DNA of 64,000 bases from NCBI RefSeq assembly GCF_047495875.1, contig NC_092474.1:3799001-3863000 (forward strand). The letters run 5' to 3'. Position numbers and translations under genes: made by a program. This stretch comes from Pithys albifrons albifrons. Lineage: Eukaryota; Chordata; Aves; Passeriformes; Thamnophilidae. Numbering within the stretch: position 1 is the first letter of the stretch; each line of letters starts with the position of its first letter. Below the pieces are notes generated by a model, which saw only the letters and a program-made list of their open reading frames with translations, was not told the origin of the DNA and ran no database searches. Below, one piece after another: positions 1 to 12,952 of the stretch.

Positions 1-652
1 CAGGTGAGGTGTCACCTGGGCACAAATCAGCCTAACTTCTATTGCAAAGCCAACTGCAAAGCTACTGTAACACCTACTCCCAAGCAAACAAGAACCAGTT
101 ACAGGCTTCCATTCCAAATGGAGATTTTAATCCTGCCCGTGTTGACTTGAATCCTGCCTTACAAGCCCCTCATTAATAATTCCTAAACATAACACTGAGT
201 GAACTAATATGCTGAGCTAGCAAACTGTGAGCTGCTGGAATGGCTGGTGTGGAGCATTCAGCCCAGCCTGTCCAAGCAGTTTGCTTTAGAAGATGTTAAA
301 CCAAATCATTTCAAGGATCATTTTGATATATTGCTGCGATCACATCTCTCTTTGCAGGGCCACTGACAGAATGGGAGGGAGCTACAGGCACGGGTGGCTC
401 TTCAGCACAAAACGCTGTGGGAGAGCTCACAAAAAATCACAGGCTTTGCCCAATGTGGCATTTTGTTACTTTACCCTGAGGTGAACTTCAGAGAGGTAAT
501 TTAGGAGGAGAAACACTCCCCAGCTGTTTGAGTAGGGCTCTGATATGCCAAAGGCTATATCCAGTTAGAAAGAGTAGAGCTGATTTAATTCATGTTATAA
601 TTTTAAATTTCAACCCTAGTTACAGGTTTGGAATAGTTTTAATCATTTATTT

Positions 653-691
<39 letters not shown>
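653..691. repeat. (TA)n(TG)n microsatellite
   Basis: An alternating TA run (653-664) leads into about 13 perfect TG units (665-691). Two short frames encoding VCVCVC peptides cross it and are artefacts of the repeat. Confidence 0.95.
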
Positions 692-3659
692 ATTAGTTTT
701 AGAAAAAATAAAACCAAAGTCAACAAAGTGGTCAGTATGTTAGCTCTGTACTCCCAAAAACTATATTCATATCCCTACTCTGCCCAGGTCCCTTGTGTGT
801 CCTTGGGTAGGTCATCTCACACCTCTCTGCCTCATCCTGCTTGTGTGATGGAGATAAAATTAGCTTCCAACTTCTAGGGACATAGTGAACCTGATGATCT
901 GATAAATTTATGTCTGTGACAGTCTATATGTGACAAGTCTATGAAGATGTGTTGTCAGGATTCCACAGAGGGAGGTTTTACACAAAACCTAAGAAAATGA
1001 GGGACTTTGTCTCAGAGAATGTCTGAAATAAGAAATGGATACAGAGAGATGGGAGAGTCCAGCTAAATAATGAAACAGTTATTATGGAACATTTTAATCT
1101 TCAAAAACCAGAAGCCAAATAGTTAAAAATTAAAGTTTTCAGCAGTGCAATGTAAGGCTGTACCATGAATATTTAAGAGATGCCTCTTGCAAGAATGAAG
1201 GCCAGTGTGAGAGATAACACTAAGGTGTTTGAAATGGAACAATTAAGTTGATTAGGTAAAGCTTAGATACAGTTCTACAGATGCAGAATAAACAACTAGC
1301 ACACCAGTTGGAGACAGTGAACAAACCACTTCAGGTAAATGTGGCTTATAACAGTCATGTGTTCAGCTCTGCTATTATCCTTTCATTAAAGTTATTAACA
1401 GAGATTTGTTACAAAACTCCTGTTGTGACACTGCCCAGCACAGCCTGCTCGGCCAGTGGTCAGCTAATGGTGTGAATCAAGTGTGAGAGGAGCAGCCACA
1501 TCTTTTTCTCAGCTCCCCCTCCCAACCCTGTGCTGAATTTCTAGTGGTTTTCTTTAATTTCACATGTTGAAAAGACTGAGTGATCCTTTTCCTCAGATGG
1601 TCTTTCTAGAACCCCCAACAGAGTGTGAATAATTATTGCCACTCTGTTGGGGCTTTGATAAGACTCTTATGGCTGCCTTTTGCTCAGCCTCTCAGCCTTT
1701 GTTCCTGCTAAAGTTATTTTCTTTCTTAGGGAATGGAAAAAAAAAAGGTAAAAACTGTAACAAGATCAAGAGAAACTGCAGTTTTAATAATAGTTATGGC
1801 AATTAAAATATTGACTTGAAAACTATAAATGCTTGGTTCAAATCCCTCTGGTAAGTGCATAACTCATCATGTGTCTACTTCTAGTTTCAAAGAGAGCACA
1901 ATTTACAAAAAGAATCAGCCAGAATGGATTTTGAGAGGTGTCTGAATATGAACTCTGGCTCCTGGCCTGGTTCAGACTGAATACAACATGTGATATTTAG
2001 TGGAAGGCGCAGGTTTGCAAGTTTTTTGCAGCCGTGTTGTGAGTATTGAGAAACCAGTTTATTGAGACCCACGTGTGAATCAAGTGGGAGGCCCAATGAT
2101 ATCGGAATCAAAGCACATCTCTGCCGTCTCTTCCCCATTGAAAGGGCACAGAAGGTATTACTGTTGGCTAAACAAAAAGCTTTGTCTGAACCAGTGTATG
2201 CTCTGATGCTCACGGGACTCGGGAAAGAGGTTAATCCCAAACTCAAACATCCCTTCAAACACTGATTAGCTACCTTCATACAAAGGACCACACATCACAA
2301 AGGAGGCCATTTGAACCTTCCTACCTCAGTTCGTGCTCTCCCAAACAACCAGCCCAATCTGATCACTGTTGCTGGAGCTGCACCTGAGGGGGGTCACTGT
2401 GGCTCATCCAGGTGTGACTGTGAGCACACAGCAGCCTCCTGCACACACACACACAGTCCCAAAAGGATAAAAGGAAGAATAACTTCAAGAAAATAGGTTA
2501 TTGCACATTTTTCAAAGGCAACCTGTAGTTGGTGTTTGAGTCTCCTATTAGAATTAAATATACCTGAAGCCTATAGGTTTCCACAGCCATCTTATTTTAG
2601 GGATTGCAGTGCTGGGTAGCGGCATGAGATCAAAGTAATGGTGCACACAGATATATTGGCGTTTTGAGATTGGAAGATAAATAATTCATACATTGAAAAT
2701 AGAGTTGGGTTGGGGATATTATGGATTAATTCCATCTCGCACTCTTTTTCCTCACTCCCACCACCCCCCTTTTTTTTTTGCTAGTGGGAGACCTACTGCC
2801 CTTGTCCCTTTCTTCTGATTTCTGAATCTGCCACAGGCACTGTTAGAATTACAGCAGTGATAAGAAAATATCAGGCGTGGGATTTGAATTAATGCTTTTA
2901 GACAAATCTCCATTCCATCTCTAATTCTAATGCTAATTACATTTGCAGATCAAAGCCTGTTCGTTAAAGTTTTGCTTTTGAATACATGTAAAGATTTCAT
3001 TTTTTTGTTTGATTTTTTCCTCATTTTTGGAGAAATACTTCTTCCAGTAGAGACCAGATGTTCCTAAAATATCCCTTTGGAACAGCAAGCTTTGGTTCTC
3101 TGTTTTCCTTTCTTTGACTCTTTTGTCTGCATTGGGTGTAGCATTGTTCTCTTACTGTATAGGCAATCCATCTTTCTGACTTATTTGGTTTCTGTTTAGA
3201 AAAAGCCAGTGATAACTTAATAAGTGAGTGCAAATAATTGCAAATATGTCTAAACTGCATGCTCAGTGTTGCCAACTGCAGGTTCAAAATTTGGATCAGC
3301 TTCAATAAGATTATGAGATTACAGTGAAAAGATTTGAAATATATAGAGAGACAATTATTTTTATTTTCCCTCCAACTCTCAGATTTATATGATTTACACT
3401 TTCTATCGTCTTGTACAACTAGGAGGACTAGAAGTTATTTCTTCTTTTGGTATTTTTCTCTACATTAAGCAGAACCTTTCTATCATGAACTCCTTAAATT
3501 TGGATTTTTTAGAAAAAACTCGTGCAACTCGTGATAAAACCATAAAAACTGGCAACACAGGCACCAGTCTCCCTGCACTCAAATCTAAGCTTGGCACGTC
3601 CATACATGTTTGTAGGATCAGAGCCTATTTTACAAGTGTCAGATAATGAAAGTCAGGGA

Positions 3660-3714
3660 AAGTCAGAAATTTTTAACACCACAACAGAAGTCAGAGATTT
3701 TTAACACCAGAGCC
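3660..3714. repeat. Two-unit tandem duplication (about 28 bp)
   Basis: Units 3660-3687 and 3688-3714 share AAGTCAGA(A/G)ATTTTTAACACCA and diverge at their 3' ends. A small local duplication with no gene context. Confidence 0.8.
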
Positions 3715-6446
3715 CCAGGGGTTGTAGCAAAAGAGTACGAGCTCATTTTGGGAGGAAATAAAAAGACGGGAAAAGAGAATGGTGGAATCGAAGTGTGGAA
3801 AGAGGGGATTAGGCAGTGAAAGGGGCTGGGGGTGCAGACAGGAGGAAGCAGAAAAGGTTCAGAGGGTGAAAAAGCCAATTAGTGGGGTATAAATCTAAAA
3901 AAGCCAATTTCTGAAATAAAGAGGTGTTAACTTAAGGCAGCTAAGGAGAGGATTAGTCAAGGAAGTGACAGGCTGCAGTTAGGAAAAAGTGGGATTCTAA
4001 AGCGGCTCAGGGCTGAAAACAACTACACTGTATTACCCAAATTTATATGGTATTTAAGCTGTCTAATGAAAGCTGGTCCCTTTGCTAGGCAGATGCAGCT
4101 CCTCCATCACGTGCTGGAGGCAGCCCAGTCCCGTTCTATCTGCAGGCAGCAGCACAGGGCCTGCTGACTCAGGAGAATTGCTCCTGGAATCTCCTTAGAT
4201 GTCGGGCACAGTGTGACTCTTCCAATCTTTGCAGCAACAGGAAAACAGTCAACAAGAATCATTACCTCCGCTAGGACAGAGCTGTTCAGTGCCTTCCTCG
4301 CCGTCAGATCTGACAGCCACGGAGTACAAAAGGTCCCTGCTCAGCATGGGGCAGCCTTTCTGTACCTTTACCCAAACACCTCTGAGTATTTCAGGCTCCT
4401 TCCTGGTGTAATAGCTAAAATCCTCCTGCAAACATAGAAATAGCATTAATAATGCTTATTGCCCTCCAAAAAGCTTTGGTTCCCCCCACCGAGAATGTGC
4501 TCCTTGGATTTATTTTCTCCAACATGATCATGAAAGTTAAAGCATCTTGGTTTTGTTCCATGGCACAGTCTGTTACCATCTCCCTGCCACTACTGCAAAA
4601 ACCTGCAGCTCATCTTCTCAGGCAGGCATGATGTTGTTATTACCCACACCAGTGCAAGGAAAAAGAAGAGTGACAGACTCTGTTTTTTGTTTATTTGATA
4701 TGAACATTTTTTTCTTCAACTGAAAAGTCCGGAGGCCAAAAATCAAAAGAGAATCAAATTTTTCTCACATGTATTTGCAACCAAGTCAGTAATTTCCAAT
4801 ATTAGCCAACTCATGCAAAGATTTTTGGATATAAATTGGTATCCCTGAAAAGTCTTTCACAAAAGACTGTATTTGGCAGGAAGTATGTGATTACCTGGGT
4901 GTTTGAGTGCTATCAGAAAAAGCTGCTTCCAATATACAACCAGTTCTACTGATGCTCAGTCCCCAGGAATTATAGTATTTATTTTTAAATAGCATTTGCT
5001 TCTCTCTCATCTATTCCCTGGAATTTTATGTACTTCAACAGAGAGATCAAACTTGCAGCTATAGGGATTTCCCATCGACACAAGATTATTAGAAAATGTC
5101 TGACTGGAAGAAATCCTCTTTCCCTTTTGTCTTCTCTGATGCTGCAGGATGGAAGAAGATGCATGAGCTAGAAGCAGTCTGCCATCCTAGAGCTTATGGT
5201 TAGGAAGATCTGCATGCAGTTGATAGATACAGTTTCATATGGAAAAAAAGAACAAAACCCAAAAACATGAAATGTAACAGGCCAACATTTCAGCTGGGTA
5301 AATCAGCATTTCTCCCTTAAACTCACTGGAACTGTGCCTATTTTTATCATTAAGAATCTAGGCAGTTATCTGGGCTTGCCAGCTCACTGCAAGGATAAAC
5401 ATATCTTTAGCCAATTAAATGTTCATTAGGGGCAAAAGAGAAAGGATAACAGAAGCCAAAACTCAGAACCAGGCAGCACTTAACGCTCTTGTTCTTTTAT
5501 CAAGTGAAACATTAACATTTTGTGGAACATCTCTTTCTGCATGGGTAAGCATAAGCCTGTGGTAAATGATGGTTTCCATCTACTTTATCTGTGAGTTTGG
5601 GGTTTCTTTCTGCTTACTGGTGTGTCAGCCTTCTTAGCATAGCACAGTTATCTCAGCATAAAAGTACCTTACACTTATCACTGAACTTACAGGAGTCATA
5701 GATGTGATATGGATACCTTAATCTGCAAAACTACTTCATAATAGTTTCAAACTCCCATACTGCGATACAAAATCACACACGTACAAGACCTAACCTGCAA
5801 CCTACCTCTAACATTAATCTGACTGTGAACACCTGGAAATCAGAAAAGGACAGGAGCAGTTAGTCCAAAATGCAATTTCCACGTTATGTGTAGGAGCCTG
5901 TGATTTACCCTGGTATAAAGAAATAGCAGAAAGACTCATACACCATGGATGTCTCATTTAAATCACAGTCAGATTCAGGACCATCTGGCCCTCCACAGCC
6001 ACCCCTGGTTCATGCCCTGCATTAATGGGGAATTCCAGCCACAAGGGTGGAATACAAAGCAATCTGTGCATGAAGTGTCAGCAATCCCTGGCGTGCACCC
6101 TTTGGTTGGATTTATCACTAGAGGTAGTGTCTCCTTTAGCAGGGGCAGTGCCATGAGCACTCACATACAATCATATTTGCTAACTTGGTCATGCACATGT
6201 TACAGGCTGCTCTTCCAAGGAGGGGAAGATGGGATCTCATAATCCTGAAGCAAAACTCTTTCAAAAGGCACATAGCCAGAATGTGCTGGCTGTTTTTTTA
6301 GAAAAGGCAACTGAAAGTAGTAAGAGCTGGTAATGCAAAACAGAAAACCAAAAGAACTGGACAAATATATTCCAAACAACCCTTTTTAAAATGTCTGGTT
6401 CAGTGGTTGGCTAACTTCTCCCTCTGCTGTGTCTCTAAAGCTTTTT

Positions 6447-6474
6447 TTCCCCACTATGATCACATAGTGGGGAA
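6447..6474. repeat. Perfect 12-bp inverted repeat (hairpin)
   Basis: TTCCCCACTATG, loop ATCA, CATAGTGGGGAA. The arms are fully complementary and the match ends abruptly on both sides. It lies in unique intergenic DNA with no gene nearby. Confidence 0.9.
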
Positions 6475-9400
6475 TCACCTCCTGTGAGGATGGATATGGC
6501 AGGTTGCTCATAACTCTGTGACTCTTGAATTGCAGTCATCATCCTCAAGCCACGGCTCTCACATTTGCAATGTCTGTCCTTACACATTTCTCATTCTTCT
6601 GGTTCAAAGTTCTACTTTCTGATTTTCACATATTTTGGGGTTGGAGGAGGACAGAGAGATTGGTTTTGTGGCCATCATTGTTCTAAAGGCATGAAGAAAC
6701 TGTGCCAGACAAGAAGGTATTGCAGCATTTTCAGAGGATGGGTGAACTGAGGAGAATCTCTCTGGCTGAGGAATGAAGAAGGAAACCTAAGAGGACTTGT
6801 CGAGTCTTTAAGTCGTTAATTTCTGTGGTTTCTCAACTAATAATGAAGTCTCATTATCAGCACATTTGGATCCAGTTATGCAGTCTCTCTGAAGTGATGA
6901 CACAGTATTGTGAACCATTGCTATGGCAATGGTGATCCCAGCCTTGAGCAATAGTACCCAGGAGATGTAAGATTAGCCCAGCAGGAACCGGCGGTGCTGC
7001 CACCAGCACTGCACCTGGGGTGTGTCTGCAGGTGTGTGCTCTCCTATTGCAACACGATCATCACTGGGAACCAAAAGGGGGTTTTATTGAGCCCTCACTG
7101 CACCATTAATAACAGTTGTTGCAATGCGAAGCCTATTTTTCCTTGCATATCTTATTTTTCCTATGATCTTTGTCATTCAGTACATAGGATGGGTTACTTT
7201 TGGAGTACATCATTGAGAGAAGAGAATATTATCCCTTTAAATAGATGGAGAATTGCACAGAGATACTAAGTCTAGAAGTATTAATTAATTTAAGCTTTGA
7301 GACATGGGAGGCCTGATTTTTTTCAGAGTAGTTTTTATTATAATGTGTAAATTGCTCTGCACTTGTGCAAATCAGACTTCAGTGTCTCTGTTAGATGTGG
7401 ACCAGGCACAACATAAATTAATTACCTTTTCTGAAAAATATGGTCTAAATGTTTGCCTTTGCATTACATTCTGCAGCTGAATTCAGGTTCCCAGGACAGC
7501 TTCCTTAACCAAGAAGCCATCTTCCCTCTTTCTGCAAGCTTGGGATTAAACACACTTTAAATTCTTCATTAATTCTTCTTGAATTCTTGGTTCACTCCAG
7601 GTGCCAGTCTCCTAATCCTGATAATTTCAGTCTTATCAAGATCTTTATGTCCAGGATCCAGAGTCTTCATGTCACCCACTCTTCTTGTCATTTCTGCTTT
7701 CTCCTGACACTCTGTACTTGTTTTCTCCTCCAGTTTTCAGTATTCTCTTTGTCCAGCCTATCTCAGGGATGGAGTGGGTGAAAGGACAGTTCAATAAAAT
7801 CCAAACTCCATGAGAGATTCAGGTATTCACACTGCTCATAAATCTTTGGAGGTTTGGGATGATAAACTCTAGCAAGTTTCTGCTGCACGTGTGTGAACTG
7901 CAATAGCCCCAGTGCTTTTGTCTTCAATAATTTGATGTGAGTTTTCAAAGGAAAAGCAAAAAGCCTGTGCACAATACAAAGAATACAAAGAACGTCCTCC
8001 TGGCAAATTCCAAGTCCTCACTCCAAAGTACAAAGTCTCTGGAGTGTTTCAAAGTAAACATTATCAGATTTCTCAGCACAGGATCATATTAGGGCTAATG
8101 TTGATCACCTTTAATAAGGGGCTGCAATACCAGCCCTGCCTGTGATGCAAACCCTTGAATCCATAGCGTAAGTTGTATTCCTGGAAGAATATCTGCAGCT
8201 TTTATCTACATCTGTGGCTGCCACATCTATGCATCTAAAGACTTTGTTTTTTCCTTTCAAACTGAAGTCAGGATTGCAGTTTGCTGTCACTTAACTTTGT
8301 AATCTGGCTCTAACATCTCCAAGTGATATTTCCCCACTTTATCAATGAGGTCTGATTAGCTCATGGCAGCTGTGACAGAGAGAATCTTTGTCTTTTGAAG
8401 TGTCCATCCTTTCTGCTTTGCTCATTTTCCACTGGCAGTAATTTCCTGCACCATTCAAGCACCACGGAAGTTGTAAGTGACAAATGGGACAACTAATCTG
8501 GTTATTAGTTGAAGCACAAGCTTTGCAGCAGCTTCCCAGGGTGAGCTGTACAAAGAGCTTTCTCACTGGGGAAAATACTGACCTGGGCGTTGTCAAATCT
8601 CTTGCAGAAACAGGTCAGGTGAGTCTCTGATCACACATTAAACAAAAGTAATTATTTTAATCCAAAGTAGTTTAAAGGAGAGAGAAAAAAAAAGACTCCC
8701 TAATGAAGACTTAATAGCAGAATTCATATTAAGGGATTTCAATGTGGACTTAAGTTCACTAAGATAGAAAATTATTACCTGAAATATGAATAAAAATTGG
8801 AGTTGCTCACAAACAAGGACAGATTACTGGTAACTTTCAGCAGTTCAGCAGTTAAGAAACAGTTTAAAGGCTTGCATATCAGGAAAAGAGCCAGTTTACA
8901 AAGACTAGAAAAACAGGCCAAGTTCTGTTCTTAGGGTAAAATTCACAGCTGTAAAATATCTGTGTATCTCCTAAAATAAAGCTAGGTTGGCGTATGCAGC
9001 CTTGGCTTGGACTCTACATAATAACCAGCTTCTCTTGCAGTGGGATTTGAAAGCAAAATCTGCAGCAGAATAATTGCCAGTATATTTTGCTGTAGATTTC
9101 CTACATCCGTGTTTTTGTGAACTCTTTCAACCTGCTAGTGGTCCAGATATACTGTAAAATCCCAAATGAAGCAGAAGCACATTGGTTTAGAAAGTCATTA
9201 CAAATGGACTGATTTCTGCAGTACAAACAGCACCTACTGACCTCTAACATCTTCTAACTGAAATCTTATTTTCCTCATTGACCATTTTAATTCATGAAGT
9301 TCAGTGCCGCAAATGTGAGTCTCTCAACAGCCAAGTGCCTTGTTCTGTCTTTTGTAAAAAAAAGCATTTTGAATCCAGATCTGGCAAACCAGGTTTCATC

Positions 9401-12384
9401 TTAATACCTGTAGTAATATAGAAGTAAGAAAATTATTTCCAAGGAGGAAAAAAATGTTGATGAATGTGTATGTAATGAAAGACAGCTGAGCTTGCACTGA
9501 CCCAAAGAAAGGATATTTCCAGCAGGCTGACAAGCCTGCAGAGCTCCCATTAATAGTGCAAGTTATGCACATGTAGAGGAGGGAAATGGACTCCAATTAA
9601 TGTGTTTATAGAGGAAAATGCTGCTTCCAGTACACTGTTCCCCAGCTGAGCTGAGAGTGACTTCCCAAGATAAGACCCTGCTGTTACTCAGCTTCTAAAT
9701 AAGGTAAGAGGAGATTGGGTGATGGGAGGTTCAGATGGCAAAGGGAATTTGCCATGGTGAATTTGAAGTGCTTGCCGTGCAGTCTGCAGTTCAGCCATTC
9801 ACCTGGTTTCTGGTGCTTTTTTATTTCCTGGAAATGTAACAAACCTTGTCCTCTGTTGATAAGGAGTTTTAGTGCTCAGCTTAGTCCACCAATTTCCCCT
9901 GTGCCACCCCAAGCTTTTATAATGTCGCATTTATTTTGGTGGCTACAATATATTTGTTGGTAAGCCCTCACTCTGGGCAGCAGTGCATGTTAATTCATTA
10001 AGCCTGACAGAATGTAAAATTACAACACAACAATAAGAATGTTGTCCCTGTTCTGATGTATAATTAAAGCATGGTCATCCAGGGAAACTGAGCTCCCATC
10101 TTCAGGGAAACCTTTTGTAATTCAGAGCAGTTAAAACCACTAGTTATTCCAGTGGGTTAATTCTCTCTCCAGTATCTTCTCTTAGATAGGTATCTTGGGA
10201 AGGATCTCTGATGTGGGCACATAGTATGATCTGCATCTATTCCACCTCAGGCTCTGATTTCACAAGCTTAACAAAGCTGGATTGACTCCATACTGGATTA
10301 ACAGACTTCTAGCAAAAACAACTTGTGCTACAGGAAATGTGGTGACATAACAGGTTCAGCTTGGTCCTGATCACATACAGAGGATTTGGTGGTACTTTCA
10401 GTAGGAACACATTCTATTCTGAGTAGATCTTTTTGGATTCTCTTCATCAAAACAGATGAAGTCACACCCTGCCTGCTTTCAGCTTCCTTATAGCTTCCCT
10501 TAGATGAACTGTTGCTTCTCATTTCCTATTCTGGGTTGCTAAATTTAAGCAGCCATTGTTCCTCCTCTAAAGTATACATTAAGGAGTATATGAAATGGTC
10601 TAGAATAGACAAATTAGAGAACAAATTGAAATTTGTCTCCTTCTCTATTTCTAAGAGCAAATCACACCACTCACAACAACAGAAAGAATGGGACAGAGCC
10701 CTTCTTTCAGAATGATGGTGTGAGTTGGGGGTAAAGGTGTGTGCACTCGATTCACCTCCTAGTAAGAGACTGTCCTTATTTATCAAATTAATTTCATGTG
10801 CACATGAAGCACAAAGGACAGACACTGCTTAAATTCCAACATCCATCATGTACATTAGGGGCTTGTCTCAACGTGCTGCAAAAGAGGTAAAAGTCTACAG
10901 GAGTATTTTGCAGACAAGGGTTAGGAATTGAAAGACTGATTAGAAATGGCTGGTTTTTAATTTATTTTTTAACAACACAAACTCAGTTTTAACCTGAGAA
11001 TCCCACTGCATGAGGAAACTGCTGTTCCCAGCCTCTACTCATCACCATTCTGGCCCATATTCTTGGAGGCCCGTGCTTGCTGACCATAATTGTTTGTCTG
11101 CACAAGTCCATACAAGCTGTGGGGGCAGATAGAAGTGGTTACAGGAAGCAGAGGTCCAATGCCATATACCCTCCTTTGTGATATGCCTGGAGATTGGGGG
11201 ACAAATGATACAAGGCAAAAATAGTCCTTCTGTTTCATTTGTAAAAAATATATCTTAGTATTCCCTTTCTTTTAATTGTACAGTCATCTGGATAAAGAGT
11301 TTACCTGGTATGAATGCAGTGACTTTGATTCACACAAGTGAAGCACCAGGTTACAACAGTGAAGTTTCAGGGAGTAAAGAAAGAGGAGAAAATAGAAGTA
11401 GTTCATGAGGTATTGCACATTTTAGAAAAACAGAAACTTCCAAAGGTTGCAGAACTGTTCCCCTTTCTTTGTTCTGACTCTTCTAATTTTTCCTCTTGCA
11501 CCAAAACTATTTGTTTATTACAGCAGGAACTAATATTTTCCCTGTAGCCACTTAAAAGAAATACATCCTCTTTGTGGCTTTGAAAATCCCTACAGGATTA
11601 TGAATGAATACTTCAAGAGTGTATTATAAATTCAGACATGTCTATTGGGCTTTCAAGTAGCACAGCGGGAGCTTCTTACTGAGGCAACCTGAGGGTAAAG
11701 GCTTTCCCACCTTTCCAAAGTGACTCCTCCCACAAAATTTTCTTGGGCTGAAGTTAAAAAAAAATCCACCACCCTACCTAGCTGAGCTTCTTAGAGCTAC
11801 TTCATTCTAAGCAGAACTGAATATAGCTATAATTTAGTACAATCACATACCCAGACATTGCTCTGGAGCCTGCTCAGTTTTCCTGCAGCACCTTACAAGC
11901 TCCCTGATGTCGGTTGTTATTTCAAACCAATGTGCTTTTTATTTTAAAGTCTAAGCAGGCTGATTAAAAAAACAACTTGTTTTCCAGCACGTGCTGTCCT
12001 AGATGTGCTGTGAGCACCTGTCATTATCTCCTCCAAATTCCGCTGCTGCTCCTGCTTTGCCAACTGGCAGCGCCACAGCGTTGTGACAGCGATTACAAAG
12101 TCGGATTAGACATAGCCCATTTCTCCCATCCCCTGCTGCGAGTGCTGAACCAGCAACTTTGCCATGTTTTGATCAGATGCACTCAGCACTGACATATAAA
12201 TCAGGGACAGGACTAAAGGGAGAGGGGAGGAATCATCAACAAAGAGGCAAAATCAAGGGCAACTTGGAAGATAAAAATGAGACTAAAGAGAGTTTGAAAA
12301 GCAGGTGGCTTTGAATCTATATGTACTTACTTCTAAAGGGGATGAGGGGTGTTGGTGTTTTCAAAAGAATTCACACTTTTTCAG

Positions 12385-12952
12385 GCTTTTGAATGCACAT
12401 TGCCCCAGTACAAACCTCCAGTGGGCTGAGCCTCGAAATGAACTGCGAGATGAAAATGAGTTTTAGCTGGAAACTGAAGGGCAGTTGTTAAGAAGTCCTG
12501 TCAGACAGTCTTTGAAATTTAAGAACCACCTGCAGCAACTGGTGTAGGTGGTACTTGTAACACTATGCATGATGCTGACTTAATGGCTCAGCAGATGTTC
12601 ATGGGTGTAACTTCTTTAGAAAGACTACCAGAAAGACTCAAAGACATAACAACACCATCTTTATGGATGTCAGCTAAAAGTGCAAAACATTATCAAGAAA
12701 ACGTCAAAGAGGATGGTGATCTTCCAAGGATTTTACTTGATCTGTTAAATATCAGGGAAGAAAAGCTGGTGTCAAGGTGCTCCAATGTTGTAGCAACAGA
12801 GGAAGATTTGGGATGGGCAACTGTTCTTAAAACATACAGGACACAGAGCATGAAGATGAGGAATCATGTTGTGCCTGATCCTGCCTAGTGCCTAAATGTG
12901 TATTCCCAGCACTGTACCAGCAGTTTTGTTGAAGTAGCAGCCATTAAATAAA
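12385..12952 (+). pseudogene. Unassigned coding-like block with AATAAA; possible decayed gene or last exon
   Basis: I do not recognise this protein. A frame with a true ATG at 12565 runs 107 codons to TAG at 12886-12888. Its peptide looks natural rather than random, with charged helical stretches (VKEDGDLPRILLDLLNIREE). An AATAAA follows the stop by 58 nt (12947-12952). The same frame can be followed upstream through several stops to 12385, where a pyrimidine-rich CAG resembling a splice acceptor precedes a peptide AFECTLPQYKPP. That short pattern loosely recalls the start of Tudor-type domains, but the resemblance is weak. It could be a decayed gene or retrocopy, a lncRNA last exon, or chance. 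No poly(A) tail or target duplication was seen. Confidence 0.25.

Larger units (their letters stand above)
1..12384. other. Intergenic, FZD10 downstream side: no gene seen
   Basis: AT-leaning unique sequence with stops in all frames. Apart from the TG microsatellite, the hairpin and the small tandem duplication listed separately, I see nothing assignable. The longest frame (1887-2291, minus) starts with GTG and resembles no protein I know. Confidence 0.7.

Noticed and set aside
1887..2291. 134-codon minus-strand frame
   Set aside because: It starts at GTG, overlaps a plus-strand frame and matches nothing I recognise.
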